Assembly: GCA_019802505.1 (NCBI GenBank)
Contig: JAFMOC010000045.1
Location: 10,001-74,000, forward strand
DNA length: 64,000 bases
DNA from: Corydoras sp. C115
Lineage: Eukaryota; Chordata; Actinopteri; Siluriformes; Callichthyidae
Direction of reading: 5' to 3'
In this document: piece by piece, positions 32,870-45,152 of the stretch
How the letters are laid out: every line of letters starts with the position of its first letter
Numbering within the stretch: the first letter of the stretch is position 1
The notes under the pieces: model-generated
Database searches by the model: none
What the model was told of the DNA's origin: nothing
What the model saw: the letters and a program-made list of their open reading frames with translations, nothing else
Position numbers and translations under genes: made by a program

Positions 32870-33219
32870 GCGGCAGGCTTAGTGGTTTAGCATGTTCTCC
32901 TCTCAGCACTAGGGATTCCCGGTTCGAATCCCCATCTGGGTGGCGTTTCCGTGTTCTCCCCGTGTCCGCGTGGGTTTCCTCCGGGTTCTCCGGTTTCCTC
33001 CCACAGTCCAAGAACATGGATCAAGTCAATTTAATTCTCCAAATTGCCCCATATAGAGTGTGTGTGTGAGTGTGTGCCCAGCGATGGATTGGCGCCCTGT
33101 CCTGGGTGTATCTGCCCAGCGCCCGAGATGTTCTCCCCTGGATGGGCATGGGGAACCCCCTTCCCCCCCGCGACCCTAATAGAGGATAAAGCGGGAGATA
33201 ATGAATGAATGAATGAATG
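32870..33219 (+). mobile_element. SINE copy 24
   Basis: Inserted at the right-hand duplication of copy 23. The head lacks CACGGT (GGCGGCAGGCTTAG). Confidence 0.94.
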
Positions 33220-33393
33220 TGCTTCTGTACTAATTCGCAGAATTGTAATTCCGTTTGTCAGCACCAGAGGGGGCTGTATATTCGTGTATATGTCCAGAGG
33301 GGGCTGTGTAATATTCGTTTTTTTTTTTTTATCTTGAAGATGTTTACTCACCCGGACCCGGGTAACATACCAATGTGGGTCACTCTGATAGGG

Positions 33394-33397
<4 letters not shown>

Positions 33398-33424
<27 letters not shown>
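33398..33424. repeat. poly-G tract, 27 nt
   Basis: G run in unique sequence, not inside a SINE. Confidence 0.95.
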
Positions 33425-34133
33425 TAGTTGGGGCTGTGCTCTGTGTTCTGACAGTAACCACCAGGTTGGGTTATTAGTGAGTGGATCTGAAATCCAGCCG
33501 GTTTGTGCCGAAGGCGACTGACCGAGGCGTCGGCCGACCTGCGGCGGGACGGCAGGCCTGTGAGCGAAGGCCGCGCAGCTGTGAGCTGACCTGGAGAACC
33601 GCCTGCACATGTGGATGATGAAGCAGATCCCCCCCCCCCCCCGAATGCCAGCTGACGAAGCTCTAACGCAGCTGCCAGGCCTCAGTTCGTGTCTCACTCC
33701 CAGCTGACTGTCAGATTCCACGCAGCGAGCCGTTTCTGCTGTCATGTTTTTGGCACGAGGCTTGAAGTGATGTCGATTGGCCGCTTAACGGGAATTCTGC
33801 ACGAGAAAGACCCCGAATGGCTTCATCGTCCGTCGCCGTCTCACGTCCATTTATAAATATCACGCTGCAGTCTGTTGCTCGGGATGCCTTTACATTGGAA
33901 TGGGTCACATTCCTCTGAGTGAATAAGGGCACAACATTTGGGGTAACATTTGTTCACCCTCGTGAGAGCGGCAGCGCACAAGGCTGGAGGAGAATATTTT
34001 AAAGAACAAAAACGTTTGGGGTGCACGATGGAGCTGGAGAAGGTTCCGGAACAATCCAGAAACTGGGCTCATTAACAGGTGGATGTAACGAGAATTATAC
34101 TTACATAACAGCAGACCTTTAAACAAGTTATTT

Positions 34134-34305
34134 ATTCATTATCTTCCGCCTCATCCTATATTAGGGTCGTTTCAGGCGCCAATCCATCGCTGGGCACACA
34201 CTCACAGAGTATAGGGGCAATTAAGAGCATCCAATTGACCTTGAATCCATGTTTTTGGAGTGTGGGAGGAAACCGGAGAACCCGAAGGAAACCCATGTGG
34301 ACACA
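34134..34305 (-). mobile_element. SINE copy 25, degenerate fragment
   Basis: Internally deleted at GGGTCGTTTCAGGCGCC. It has a shared divergent core (ACAGAGTATAGGGGCAATTA) with copy 26. Confidence 0.85.
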
Positions 34306-34354
34306 ACTGCCCGTGTTATTCATGTGACGTCTCAAACCGTTAACGACCCGGTTT

Positions 34355-34607
34355 CATTCATTCATTCATTCATTATCTCCCGCTTTATCCTCTATTAGGG
34401 TCGTGGTGGGGTTCCCCATGCCCATCCAGGGGAGAACGTTTCGGGCGCTGGGCAGATAGACCCAGGACAGGGCGCCAATCCATCGCTGGGCACACACTCA
34501 CAGAGTATAGGGGCAATTAAGAGCATCCAATTGACCTTGAATCCATGTTTTTGGAGTGTGGGAGGAAACCGGAGAACCTGGAGGAAACCCATGTGGACAC
34601 AGAGAGA
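34355..34607 (-). mobile_element. SINE copy 26, head missing
   Basis: Same divergent core as copy 25 and the same following unique sequence ACTGCCCGTGTTATTCATG, produced by a 297-bp tandem duplication. Confidence 0.88.
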
Positions 34608-34656
34608 ACTGCCCGTGTTATTCATGTGACGTCTCAAACCGTTAACGACCCGGTTT

Positions 34657-35012
34657 CATTCATTCATTCATTCATTATCTCCCGCTTTATCCTCTATTAG
34701 GGTCGTGGTGGGGTTCCCCATGCCCATCCAGGGGAGAACGTTTCGGGCGCTGGGCAGATACACCCAGGACAGGACGCCAATCTATCGCTGGGCACACACT
34801 CACTCATACAGACACACTCTATATGGGGCAATTTGGAGAACTCAATTAACTTGATCCATGTTGTTGGACTGTGGGAGGAAACCGGAGAACCCAGAGGAAA
34901 CCCACGCAGACATGGGGAGAACATGGAAACTCCACCCAGATGGGGATTCGAACCGGGAATCCCTAGCGCTGAAAGGAGAACGTGCTAAACACACTAAGCC
35001 ACCGTGCCGCCC
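34657..35012 (-). mobile_element. SINE copy 27
   Basis: Full-length and standard sequence, flanked by ACGACCCGGTTT (34645-34656, 35013-35024). Confidence 0.95.
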
Positions 35013-35434
35013 ACGACCCGGTTTGGGATTTTAATATGGAGACGAAATGCCGAATAAGAACGAAACAAAGACAAAACGCTGAAGCGTCGAGAAACATCAC
35101 TTCACACGAGAATCGTTTATTCATACAAAATAAAATCTATTTCAAATCAATAAGAAGAAAGGATGCAGTGCAATCACCATAAAACAAACCTATTTACAAA
35201 AAGCAGTTCGGCTGCGTTCACACTGCAGAGGAAAACTGTCCCGGGACCTGGTTCTAGTCCTAGTTTTGGACCCCCCCCCCCCCCATCACTGTGTGAGGAG
35301 AGAAAATGATCAAACTGTCAACCACCTCTTTTTTACCAACCAGCGGCAACATCCCACAGAATCGAACCATGTTCTTTCTCCTGAAGTCAGAACCTGAAGC
35401 AGCCGCCACAATTGGATACCTGTAATGGAAACAG

Positions 35435-35776
35435 TCATTCATTCATTATCTTCCGCTTTATCCTCTATTAGGGTCGAGGTGGGGTTCCCCATGCCCATCC
35501 AGGGGAGAACGTCTCGGGCGCTGGGCAGATACACCCAGGACAGGGCGCCAATCCATCGCTGGGCACACACTCACTCAATCAGGCATACTCTATATGGGGC
35601 AATTTGGAGAACTCAATTGACCATGTTTTTGGACTGTGGGAGGAAACCGTAGAACCCAGAGGAAACCCACGCGGACACGGGGAGAACATGGAAACTCCAC
35701 CCAGACGGGGATTCGAACCGGGAATCCCTAGCGCTGAGAGGCGAACATGCTAAACCACTAAGCCACCGTGCCGCCC
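35435..35776 (-). mobile_element. SINE copy 28
   Basis: Full-length inverted copy, first of a pair with copy 29 separated by a few ATT units. Confidence 0.94.
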
Positions 35777-35784
35777 TATTATTA

Positions 35785-36135
35785 TTCATTCATTCATTAT
35801 CACCCGCTTTATCCTCTATTAGGGTCGCGGGGGGGGGTTCCCCATGCCCATCCAGGGGAGAACGTCTCGGGCGCTGGGCAGATACACCCAGGACAGGGCA
35901 CCAATCCATCGCTGGGCACACACTCACTCACACAGACACACTCTATATGGGGCAATTTGGAGAACTCAATTAACTTGATCCATGTTTTTGGACTGTGGGA
36001 GGAAACCGGAGGACCCGGAGGAAACCCACGCGGACACGGGGAGAACATGGAAACTCCACCCAGACGGGGATTCGAACCGGGAATCCCTAGCGCCGAGAGG
36101 CGAACGTGCTAAAACACTAAGCCAACGTGCCGCCT
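35785..36135 (-). mobile_element. SINE copy 29
   Basis: Full-length. Its head abuts (ATT)n and a segment that is an inverted copy of 29468-29545. Confidence 0.94.
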
Positions 36136-36225
36136 TATTATTATTATTATTATTATTATCCAGATTAGTACAAATGGCTACTTCTTAAGATTAATAATAG
36201 TAATAGGTGGTAATAGTAATAATTA

Positions 36226-37921
36226 CTAAAGCACTAAGCTAAAGCACTAAGCCGCCGTAGGGGGAAACAGTGTGAGGTTTTTTCCGAATTATTTCCTAAT
36301 CTGAAGTCCTGAAACAAAACGAGGCTTTCAGTCTGCAGTGTGAACTCAAGCTGAGATCTTTGCACAGAGTAACCTGGTCACTTTAAGGGCGTTTGTGAAC
36401 GCAGCATGCTAACATTCCATCACCTTCAAGGACTCTCGATTCGAGCGGGATGGGAAACAAGACATTTCTACAGTAAACATGCATGACTTTAAAGAGTTAA
36501 TGCCACACCGTATTTTTCCACTCCGTCCCAGTTGGCTTTTTGAAGCGTGAAGCGAGCCGAACACAGATTCGAAGCGGCCCGAGAGGTGAGCTCGCGTACA
36601 GCGTGAGGATGCGCGGCGCGGCCTGGCCGGACGTTCCGGCCACCGCTTTTTTTCAGTCTGAACAGGCCTTCGGTAACATGTTTGTTTTAGTTTTGTTGTC
36701 TGTTCGCGTCCAATTTGGCATCACAGTATAGAAGGATTAAAGGAAAGACAATTTATCAAACGACCAGCCTGTAAGGCACTAAAGAGGAATGATTTACGTC
36801 ATTAACGATTCAAAATCAACGCATGGCGGCTTTTCGGACACACGCACACTACAGTCTGGGATGGTGCTTGTTAAATAAACGTCGCTTCGACGGCAGGATG
36901 AAGGCAAAGAACGCACACGGATCAAACTGCAGTCGAGGAACCGGGCAGCTCACGAGGCAGATCCTCTCCGTTACACGTCCAGACTCGAGGTCTGCGACAT
37001 GAAACCACAACGAGCGTCATATTCGCCTCCGGGAATCAAACAGCAACTTCTTGTTGCTGTTGTTTTTTTTTTTTTTGTTTTGTTTTGTTTTTTTCCTATA
37101 ACATCAGGTCAAGGTAAAAGCATCACAGCTTCCTTTCAGCCAAAATAAAAACCCTGTTTTATTTCAAAGTGATACTGAAACTACCCCTCACTTAAAAGTA
37201 AAGACATAAAAAAATACTACTTGGACAGTATATTCACTATGTACATGATCAGCGAGCACAGAAGGACACTTCAAATCAAAGTTGCACAGCACGAGCTGCT
37301 TACAGTGTTCTCCGGCTTCCGCCGGGTTCCTACACGTTCCCCGTCTAAGACTATCCACAAAAACACAACTGACAACGGACCCCGAACACTACACCCTCAC
37401 CCAAACCCCATGATGAATGCAGGATTTCCTGTAGAATGCTTCGGGGCAGTCTCATTGGCCGTCTCGATTGCCCCTATATGAACATTGCCATTGTGCAAAC
37501 GGTACGGGAGATTTGAACAGGTTTCATTTCCACGACGTTCTAAAAAAATCTGATTCCGTATAATCATCATACCTACCGGAGGAAACCATTTTAACATGGC
37601 TTCCCAATTTAATCATATCCAGTTACCGTGCAGCAGCTGCACTCCTAATGTGCACCCCCACCCCCCCCCCGCCCCCCGCATAGACCACTGAAGTCGTGCA
37701 TTCTGTAGTCCTCGCTATTCCCATGTTTGGCACTACGGGTCCAAATGTGTTCTCCAAAAGGGGGTTCACGGAACAGCTCCTCCATCAGGATCGGTTGTGG
37801 ATCGGTTTGTTCAGAATCTGATGTGTTTACATTTCTGGATTTTTCTGAATCGGGAGATCGCCACAGTGAGGCAGGGAAACGTCGGCAAGGCTTCACTTCA
37901 GATGAACGATGAGCCGAAACA
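36226..37921. other. unique sequence between rffl and jam3
   Basis: No exon recognised. It is less repetitive than the rest and may include jam3 3' UTR or rffl upstream sequence. Possible minus-strand AATAAA at 37158-37163. Confidence 0.35.
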
Positions 37922-38166
37922 TTCATTCATTCATTATCTCCCGCTTTATCCTCTATTAGGGTCGCGGTGGGGTCGCAGGGGGAACGTTTCGGGCGCTGGG
38001 CAGGGGGGTGCCCCATGCACACACTCACTCACCACAGACATCCTATAGGGGCAATTTAGAGAATTCAATCGGGATCCATGTTTTTGGACTGTGGGGGCGG
38101 GAGAACGGAGGAAACACGCCCAGGACATGGGGATTCGCCAATCCCATCGAACTGCTAAACCACACA
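37922..38166 (-). mobile_element. SINE copy 30, heavily scrambled
   Basis: Only short blocks of the SINE remain in order (GGGGTCGCAGGGGGAACG, GGGGGTGCCCCATGC, GACATGGGGATTCGCC). It still has a flanking near-duplication, CCGAAACA/TCGAAACA. Confidence 0.8.
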
Positions 38167-38221
38167 CTCACATGAGTCGAAACATATTAAAGGAATATTG
38201 ACAACACGGCGAACGAGCTCA

Positions 38222-38544
38222 TTCATTCATCATCTTCCGCCTTATCCTATATTAGGGGGGGGGGGGTTTCCCCATGCCCATCCAGGGGAGAACGTCTCGG
38301 GCGCTGGGCGGATACACCCAGGACAGGGCGCCAATCCATCGCTGGGCACACACTCACTCACTCAAACACACTCTATATGGGGCAATTTTAGAGAACTCAA
38401 TTGACTTGATCCATGTTTTTGGACTGTGGGAGGAAACCGGAGAACCCGGAGGAAACCCACGCGGACACGGGGAGAACATGGAAACTCCACCCAGATGGGG
38501 ATTCGAACCGGGAATCCCTAGCGCTGAGAGGAGAACGTGCCGCC
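38222..38544 (-). mobile_element. SINE copy 31, head deleted
   Basis: GAGAACGTGC jumps to CGCCC, removing the A box. It is flanked by CGAACGAGCTCA (38210-38221, 38545-38556). Confidence 0.93.
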
Positions 38545-38556
38545 CGAACGAGCTCA

Positions 38557-39690
38557 CGATTCAGAGAAACTCATGATGTACAGGAGACAGATTTTAGACC
38601 CACCCAAGTGCCAAATATGGGCGTCACCAACATGGCGCTGAGGACAACATGATGTCACGACATGAGTGATCTAGTAAGAACTTGAACTAAGAGACTTTTG
38701 TTCCACTGCTGAGTCAGCACGCAGACAGGAACACACTGCACCCATATCCGATCAATAAGCGTCAGATTGTAAAAGAACCTGACCTGGGCGATGACATCAC
38801 TCGTCCCACACTCATTGGGCAAATGATGAGAAGGGGAAAAAAAAAAAAAAAAAAAAACATTCCCACACACATTCGTGCCCGATGGCCGTGTAGTCTGAGC
38901 GTGTGAGTGTGTGTGCCGTTCAGATCAAACGCTCAGATTAAATAAATGGAGTGAGTGTATCAATGGGGAATGAGGGAGACTGAATAATGGGGTTTGAGTG
39001 AATTTCAATCCCAGCACTTAAGCAACTAAGTAAGACCTTAAAACACATCATCACAGGATCTGCTACTAAAAGCCACTTCCAATCTAAATGTAGAGTATAA
39101 AGGAAAGTAACAGAGCGAGGGTCTGATTACGCTAAAGCAACAACGTCCGCGGCTGATCGGTGAAGGAAAACTACAGCGTGGTCAGTGGTTAGTTTCTTTC
39201 AAACACCAAATTGGTCTATAAAATATACTGGCTTCCGTGTTAGTCATTTACAAATATATTAAAAAAGTAAACCTCCGTACAGGCGTTTTTAAAATATATT
39301 CCATCCAAAAATATTCTGAGACGTTTAAGCCGGTACAAAAACAAAAAAAAAAAAGGCATACGAACGACGAGCGACTCAAATCATAACGTTCAGCGGAGAG
39401 AGAGAGAAAAAAAAAAAAACAAGGTCTGAAATCAGGGAGCGGCTCTCGAATCGGCCCGGGGAGGATGAAGGGTTGAAGAGCACGATGGAGTCGGTGAGCC
39501 GACACTGAGACTAACACCTCCGCTCAGACACGGTGGTCAGCTTTGGCGAGCGGGAGTCGGTTCGTAGCAGCCCTGACTTAAGGCACGAGCCGTGAGGAGG
39601 TGTCCTTGCTCAGTGTGTGGTGCTTAATCGGGATTATCGGCGAGGCAGTGCACGGTGACTCCGACGTGTTTCGCGAACCCTCGTCCTTCC
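38557..39690 (-). other. jam3: probable jam3 3' UTR
   Basis: Directly downstream of the jam3 stop codon in transcript direction. Unique, with A runs at 38837-38857 and 39404-39419 (T runs in the transcript). The UTR end is not fixed. Confidence 0.5.
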
Positions 39691-39726
39691 TCAAATGACG
39701 AATGAGGATTTGTGCCGGAAATCACC
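39691..39726 (-). CDS. jam3: jam3 terminal exon with PDZ ligand
   Basis: This 36-nt micro-exon encodes GDFRHKSSFVI and TGA, preceded by a T-rich tract and AG. It is too short to show as an open frame. SFVI is a class II type PDZ-binding end, known in JAM proteins to bind PAR3 and ZO-1. The frame that appears to run past the previous exon (RMLSLVL) is intron read-through. Confidence 0.95.
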   Translation of the reverse strand, partial: GDFRHKSSFVI

Positions 39727-42700
39727 CTAAAAAAAAAAAATAACAAAAAAAAAAGACAAAAGAACAAAAAGTCTTGGACGTGAGGAACAGCAAGGTGGCA
39801 GGGTTTGTTCTCTAAAGGACTAAACTGAGCATCCTCACCTCATCATCTGTCCGCACATAATCCACCCCGTCAGCCTTCCCCGGCGCTTTGTAACTAAATA
39901 AATAAATACAAAAAAAAAGATATGTTTTTAATAACACCTCCACTGCAGCTGCGTTACCCTCACGTCGTGTTGCTCTGATGTTGCAGTGATTTTTTTTTGT
40001 TACGTACTTGTTTCCTTTCTGTTTCTCGCCGGCGAAGTAACCTTTTTTATAAACGCAGATGATCACTGTTATAATCACCAGCACGGCCACGACCACCAAC
40101 ACCCCCATGATGATTCCAGCAATGTTCAGGTCATCTGAATAAGACAGACAGCAGTGTGAGGGGGAGGGGGAGGACGCACGGACACACGGCGGCGACACAC
40201 TCGTCGTCTCGGCGTGACGGGACTTACAGACTTCCATCATCTGCGCCGGGCACGCCGCGGTCCCCGCCTCGTTCATGGCTTTGCAGAAATACTCCCCGGT
40301 GTCCTCCTTCCTCACGGCACTAAATCTCTGCGAGAACCAGAGGAAAGGAACATCCACATTTAAAAACGGTGATCAGGTGCCAGCGGTAATAATTCCAAAT
40401 TAACTTTTACTCGCGTCATTCTCAGTCAGTAACAGTTTCGGTAAAAAAAGAGCATCTTAACGACCGGATCTCAAACTGAGCTTCACACTCAGTTACGTTA
40501 ATGGTATTAAATCATGAGTTCAAACTTTTGTGATAATTAGAATCAGTCAGGGCGGCACGGTGGCTTAGTGGTTTAGCATGTTCTCCTCTCAGCGCTAGGG
40601 ATTCCTGGTTCGAATCCCCATCTGGGTGGAGTTTCCATGTTCTCCCCGTGTCCACGTGGGTTTCCTCCGGGTTCTCCGGTTTCTTCCCACAGTCCAAAAA
40701 CATGGATCAAGTCAATTGAGTTCTCCAAATTGCCCCATATAGAGTGTGTCTGTGTGAGTGAGTGTGTGCCCAGCGATGGATTGGCGCCCTGTCCTGGGTG
40801 TATCTGCCCCGCGCCCGAGACGTTCTCCCCTGGATGGGCATGGGGAACCCCACCGCGACCCTAATAGAGGATAAAGCGGGAGATAATGAATGAATGAATA
40901 TAATCAGTCACTATTAATGTTTCAGTAAAGGTCTCTGTACAATTAGATAAAGTTTTAGTAAAGTTAGTTAGAATAAGGTTGATAGTTATATTAAAGTCAG
41001 TTTAATTGACAGTTTGCTTTAGTAAAGCTCAATTTAATCATAGTTTAGTTATCGTAAAGATCAATTACAGTTCTAATTAATTATACAGCAGTTGCATTAA
41101 AATGCAGGTTAGTTAAAGTAATGTTAATTATAAAGCAGATTCGTAATAGTACAGGTTAAAAATAAAGCAGTTAGTTAAAGTAATGTTAATTATAAAGCAG
41201 ATTAGTAATAGTGCAGGTTAATAATAAAGCAGTTAGTTATAGTAAATGTTAATTATAAAGCAGATTAGTAATAGTACATGTTAATAATAAAGCAGTTAGT
41301 TACAGTAAATGTTAATTATAATGCAGATTAGTAATAGTACATGTTAGTAATAAAGCAGTTAGTTATAGTACTTGTTAATTATAATGCAGATTAGTAATAG
41401 TACATGTTAATAATAAAGCAGTTAGTTATAGTAAATGTTAATTATAAAGCAGATTAGTAATAGTACAGGTTAATAATAAAGCAGTTAGTTATAGTACTTG
41501 TTAATTATAAAGCAGATTAGTAATAGTACAGGTTAATAATAAAGCAGTTAGTTAAAGTAATGTTAATTATAATGAAGATTAGTAATAGTACAGGTTAATA
41601 ATAAAGCAGTTAGTTATAGTAAATGTTAATTATAAAGCGGATTAGTAATAGTACAGGTTAATAATAAAGCAGTTAGTTATAGTACTTGTTAATTATAAAG
41701 CAGATTAGTAATAGTACATGTTAATAATAAAGCAGTTAGTTATAGTACTTGTTAATTATAAAGCAGATTAGTAATAGTACAGGTTAATAATAAAGCAGTT
41801 AGTTATAGTACTTGTTAATTATAAAGCAGATTAGTAATAGTACAGGTTAATAATAAAGCAGTTAGTTATAGTACTTGTTAATTATAAAGCAGATTAGTAA
41901 TAGTACATGTTAATAATAAAGCAGTTAGTTATAGTACTTGTTAATTATAAAGCAGATTAGTAATAGTACAGGTTAATAATAAAGCAGTTAGTTATAGTAC
42001 TTGTTAATTATAAAGCAGATTAGTAATAGTACAGGTTAATAATAAAGCAGTTAGTTAAAGTAATGTTAATTATAAAGCAGATTAGTAATAGTACAGGTTA
42101 ATAATAAAGCAGTTAGTTATAGTAAATGTTAATTATAAAGCGGATTAGTAATAATACATGTTAATAATAAAGCAGTTAGTTATAGTAAATGTTAATTATA
42201 AAGCAGATTAGTAATAGTACAGGTTAATAATAAAGCAGTTAGTTATAGTAAATGTTAATTGTAATGCAGATTAGAGTCGTTGAGTTAACAGGTGTCAGAG
42301 TGCAGTACGGTCACAGTGCGGGTTCGAGTGAGGTTCCTGCAGCTGATGGGAGAACAGAGATTGAACAGGATATAAACGGCAGTGTAAAGGTTGAACGGCC
42401 TCTGAGAGCGGACGGCGGTGTGAATCGCTCTGGAACGTTTGACGAGTCTGCCGGATTCTCTTCGTGACTGGAACCATCACCCATCAACTGACTCCCCAAA
42501 ATATCCCTCCGTCTATTCTTTGCGCTTACCAGCGTGCCTGTTCCGCCATTCAGTACATATGAGGAGTTATAGAACTTGGGGCTGCTTTTGGGGTCCTCTG
42601 GGATCTCCTCATTGTTTCGGAACCACTTGTACTGAGACCTGGGGAAGCCTTCGTCCTCCAGACACGTCAGCTCGGCCGATTTCCCCACCGGCACCGACTT

Positions 42701-45152
42701 GGGGACGGCGCACTTCGGCGTCACCGGCTTGACTGCGGGGACAGGAACAGACCGGTCAGACTCACAAACCCGACGGTCAACCGGTTGAACTATTAAGACG
42801 AGTGACCGGCCAAACGGTGACACCACAGCCAGATATGCACACTGCTCTTTCCCCTTTTAGCCTCCTGATTAAAAGCAGATGCTGTTTCAGAACGTCCCTA
42901 TTTAGCCTCGGACACGCCCAGCTAGATAGCATCCTCGAGTATACGCCAAGGGCGAGAAGGGCAGCGCGATCGGGCTCAGCTTACAGCAGCCACGTCCGGT
43001 AAACGCCAACAACGTTGATTTGTGGATCAGCCCGAGCGCTGATCTACTGAATTCTAAAAGTAATGCCATGAGAAAACATAATCCACCGAACTGAGACGTC
43101 TGCTCATTTGCCAAATCCTTAAATATTTGGTTGACAGCCACTGTGTGGCGCTTTGGTATTTCCTCCACTCACCAACAGGTGCACAAACAGAATGTTTATT
43201 ACGGGCGCTATGGGAATGTTAAACCACTGTAGAGACAAAGGATGTGGTCATTATTTATTTCTGCACAGACGAACACGGCGGGGTAATTAATTTGTGGATA
43301 CGAGCGACGTTAAAGAAAAATAAAATATAACATATCAATGTGTGAGTGGCACGGTGGCTTAGTGGTTTAGCACGTTCGCCTCTCAGCACTAGGGATTCCC
43401 GGTTTGAATCCCCATCTGGGTGGAGTTTCCATGTTCTCCCCGTGTCCGCGTGGGTTTCCTCCGGGTTCTCCGGTTTCCTCCCACAGTCCAAAAATATGGA
43501 TCAAGTCAATTGAGTTCTCCAAATTGCCCCATATAGAGTGTGTCTGTGTGAGTGAGTGTGTGCCCAGCGATAGATTGGCGCCCTGTCCTGGGAGTATCTT
43601 CCCAGCGCCCGAGACGTTCTCCCCTGGATGGGCATGGGGAACCCCACCGCGACCCTAATAGAGGATAAAGCGGGAGATAATGAATGAATGAATGAATTAT
43701 TAAACAATTTTGGGCGGCACGGTGGCTTAGTGGTTTGGCATGTTCTCCTCTCAGCTCTAGGGATTCCCGGTTCGAATCCCCATCTGGGTGGAGTTTCCAT
43801 GTTCTCCCCGTGTCCGCATGGGTTTCCTCCGGGTTCTCCGGTTTCCTCCCACAGTCCAAAAACATGGAGCAAGTCAATTAGGTTCTCCAAATTGCCCCAT
43901 ATAGAGTGTGCCTGTGTGAGTGAGTGTGTGCCCAGCGATGGATTGGCGCCCTGTCCTGGGTGAATCTGCCCAGCGCCCGAAACGTTCTCCCCTGGATGGG
44001 CATTGGGAACCCCCACCCCCACCCCGCGACCCTAATAGAGGATAAAGCGGAAGAAAATGAATGAATGAATGAATGTAGTCCATCTGTTTCCCTGAATGCT
44101 TTATGAGATCCGTTTGCATTGTTTACAGAGCATACTATTTGGGTGGTGGATGAACCTCGGCCCTGCGATGTGTGTTCCGCTCATCACTTGCTTGGCATCG
44201 TGAGTTCCTCACCTCGTATCGATAGGGTTATCAGAACCTCGTCAAACGTCTTTAAGTCTTCGACGGCGGTGACTTCGCAGCGGTACTGTGCGGTGTCCTC
44301 CCGCGTGGCATTCAGAATCACCAACGTCGCAGGTTCTCGGATCTTCGCTCTGTTCTCCAGATCGCCTAAAAAAAAAAAAACAGAGACAACTTTATTCAGA
44401 TAAACATCATCAGAGCGGCTGATTAAATACGTGCATTGTGTAGATGAGCAGGTTCATTCATTCATTCATTATCTCCCGCTTTATCCTCTATTAGGGTCGC
44501 GGTGGGGTTCCCCATGCCCATCCAGGGGAGAACATATAGATAGACCCAGGACAGGGCGCCAATCCATCGCTGGGCACACATTCACTCACACAGACACACT
44601 CTATATGGGGCAATTTTGAAAATTCAATTGACTTGATCCATGTTTTTGGACTGTGGGAGGAAACCGGAGAACCCGGAGGAAACCCACGCGGACACGGGAT
44701 GGAACATGGAAACTCCACCCAGATAGGGATTCGAACCGGGAATCCCTATCGCTGAGAGGCGAACGTGCTAAACCACTAAGCCACCGTGCTGCCTAGATGA
44801 GCAGGTTCTCCTAAAAAAAAGATCTCGGTGAGTTAATAAAGGAGAACGTTTAATAAGATTCGGAGCGGAACGCCGGATATCTCACCTGATATTTTCTTCC
44901 CAAAGTAAACGTAACTGGGTTTCCCGTCCTTGATCTTCTTCCACTCGATGCGGGGCTGTTTCGTGCTCATCGACTCGATCATGCAGGAGAGCTCGATAGC
45001 TGCGGGGGGGGAGGAGACGAGATGGCACATTAAACCGGGAGACAAACGGGCCGGCGATCTGAAGCTCGGGTCGACGTTCTTACTTTCGAACTCGTTGGCC
45101 CACGGCGAGGTGTTGGCCGTCTTCAGGACCACCGCCAGAACGCTGCCGCAGC
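39691..45152 (-). CDS. jam3: jam3 (junctional adhesion molecule C), signal-peptide exon missing
   Basis: JAM-C is a single-pass immunoglobulin-superfamily adhesion protein of tight junctions, endothelium and, in fish, myoblast fusion, where Jam2/Jam3 pair. Exons are 45084-45152, 44886-44999, 44213-44365, 42530-42732, 40228-40327, 40008-40134, 39839-39893 and 39691-39726; phases agree throughout and give 285 residues. Ig1 has ELSC, RIEWKKI and YRCEV; Ig2 starts VKPVTPKC and has ELTC, YKWFR, NSSYVLN and DTGEYFC. The membrane span is IAGIIMGVLVVVAVLVIITV, then YKKGYF, PGKADGVDYVRTDDE and the terminus GDFRHKSSFVI, almost identical to mammalian JAM3. With a signal exon of about 25 residues it would match the usual 310. 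The jam3a/b paralogue was not decided. Confidence 0.95.
40550..40901 (+). mobile_element. SINE copy 32 in jam3 intron
   Basis: Full-length, antisense to jam3, flanked by AATCAGTCA (40541-40549, 40902-40910). Confidence 0.95.
41098..42275. repeat. 63-bp minisatellite, about 18 units (jam3 intron)
   Basis: The AT-rich tandem unit is a dimer of two related half-units of 31 and 32 bp. One begins GCAGTTAGTTATAGTACTTG, the other GCAGATTAGTAATAGTACAG. Variants TACTTG, TAAATG and TAATG at one site, and ACAGG/ACATG at another, distinguish units. Degenerate units extend left to about 40920. It lies in the intron that splits Ig2 of jam3. Confidence 0.95.
43346..43697 (+). mobile_element. SINE copy 33 in jam3 intron
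   Basis: Full-length, first of a tandem pair with linker ATTATTAAACAATTTT. Confidence 0.94.
43711..44075 (+). mobile_element. SINE copy 34 in jam3 intron
   Basis: Full-length with the variant GTTTGGCATG in place of GTTTAGCACG. That variant is shared with copies 38 and 39. Confidence 0.94.
44456..44793 (-). mobile_element. SINE copy 35 in jam3 intron
   Basis: Sense to jam3, flanked by the 15-bp TAGATGAGCAGGTTC (44441-44455, 44794-44808). A short deletion replaces GTTTCGGGCGCTGGGC. Confidence 0.95.

Noticed and set aside
41098..42275. CRISPR-like regular repeat array
   Set aside because: There are no unique spacers; the whole 63-bp unit repeats, so it is a minisatellite in a vertebrate intron.
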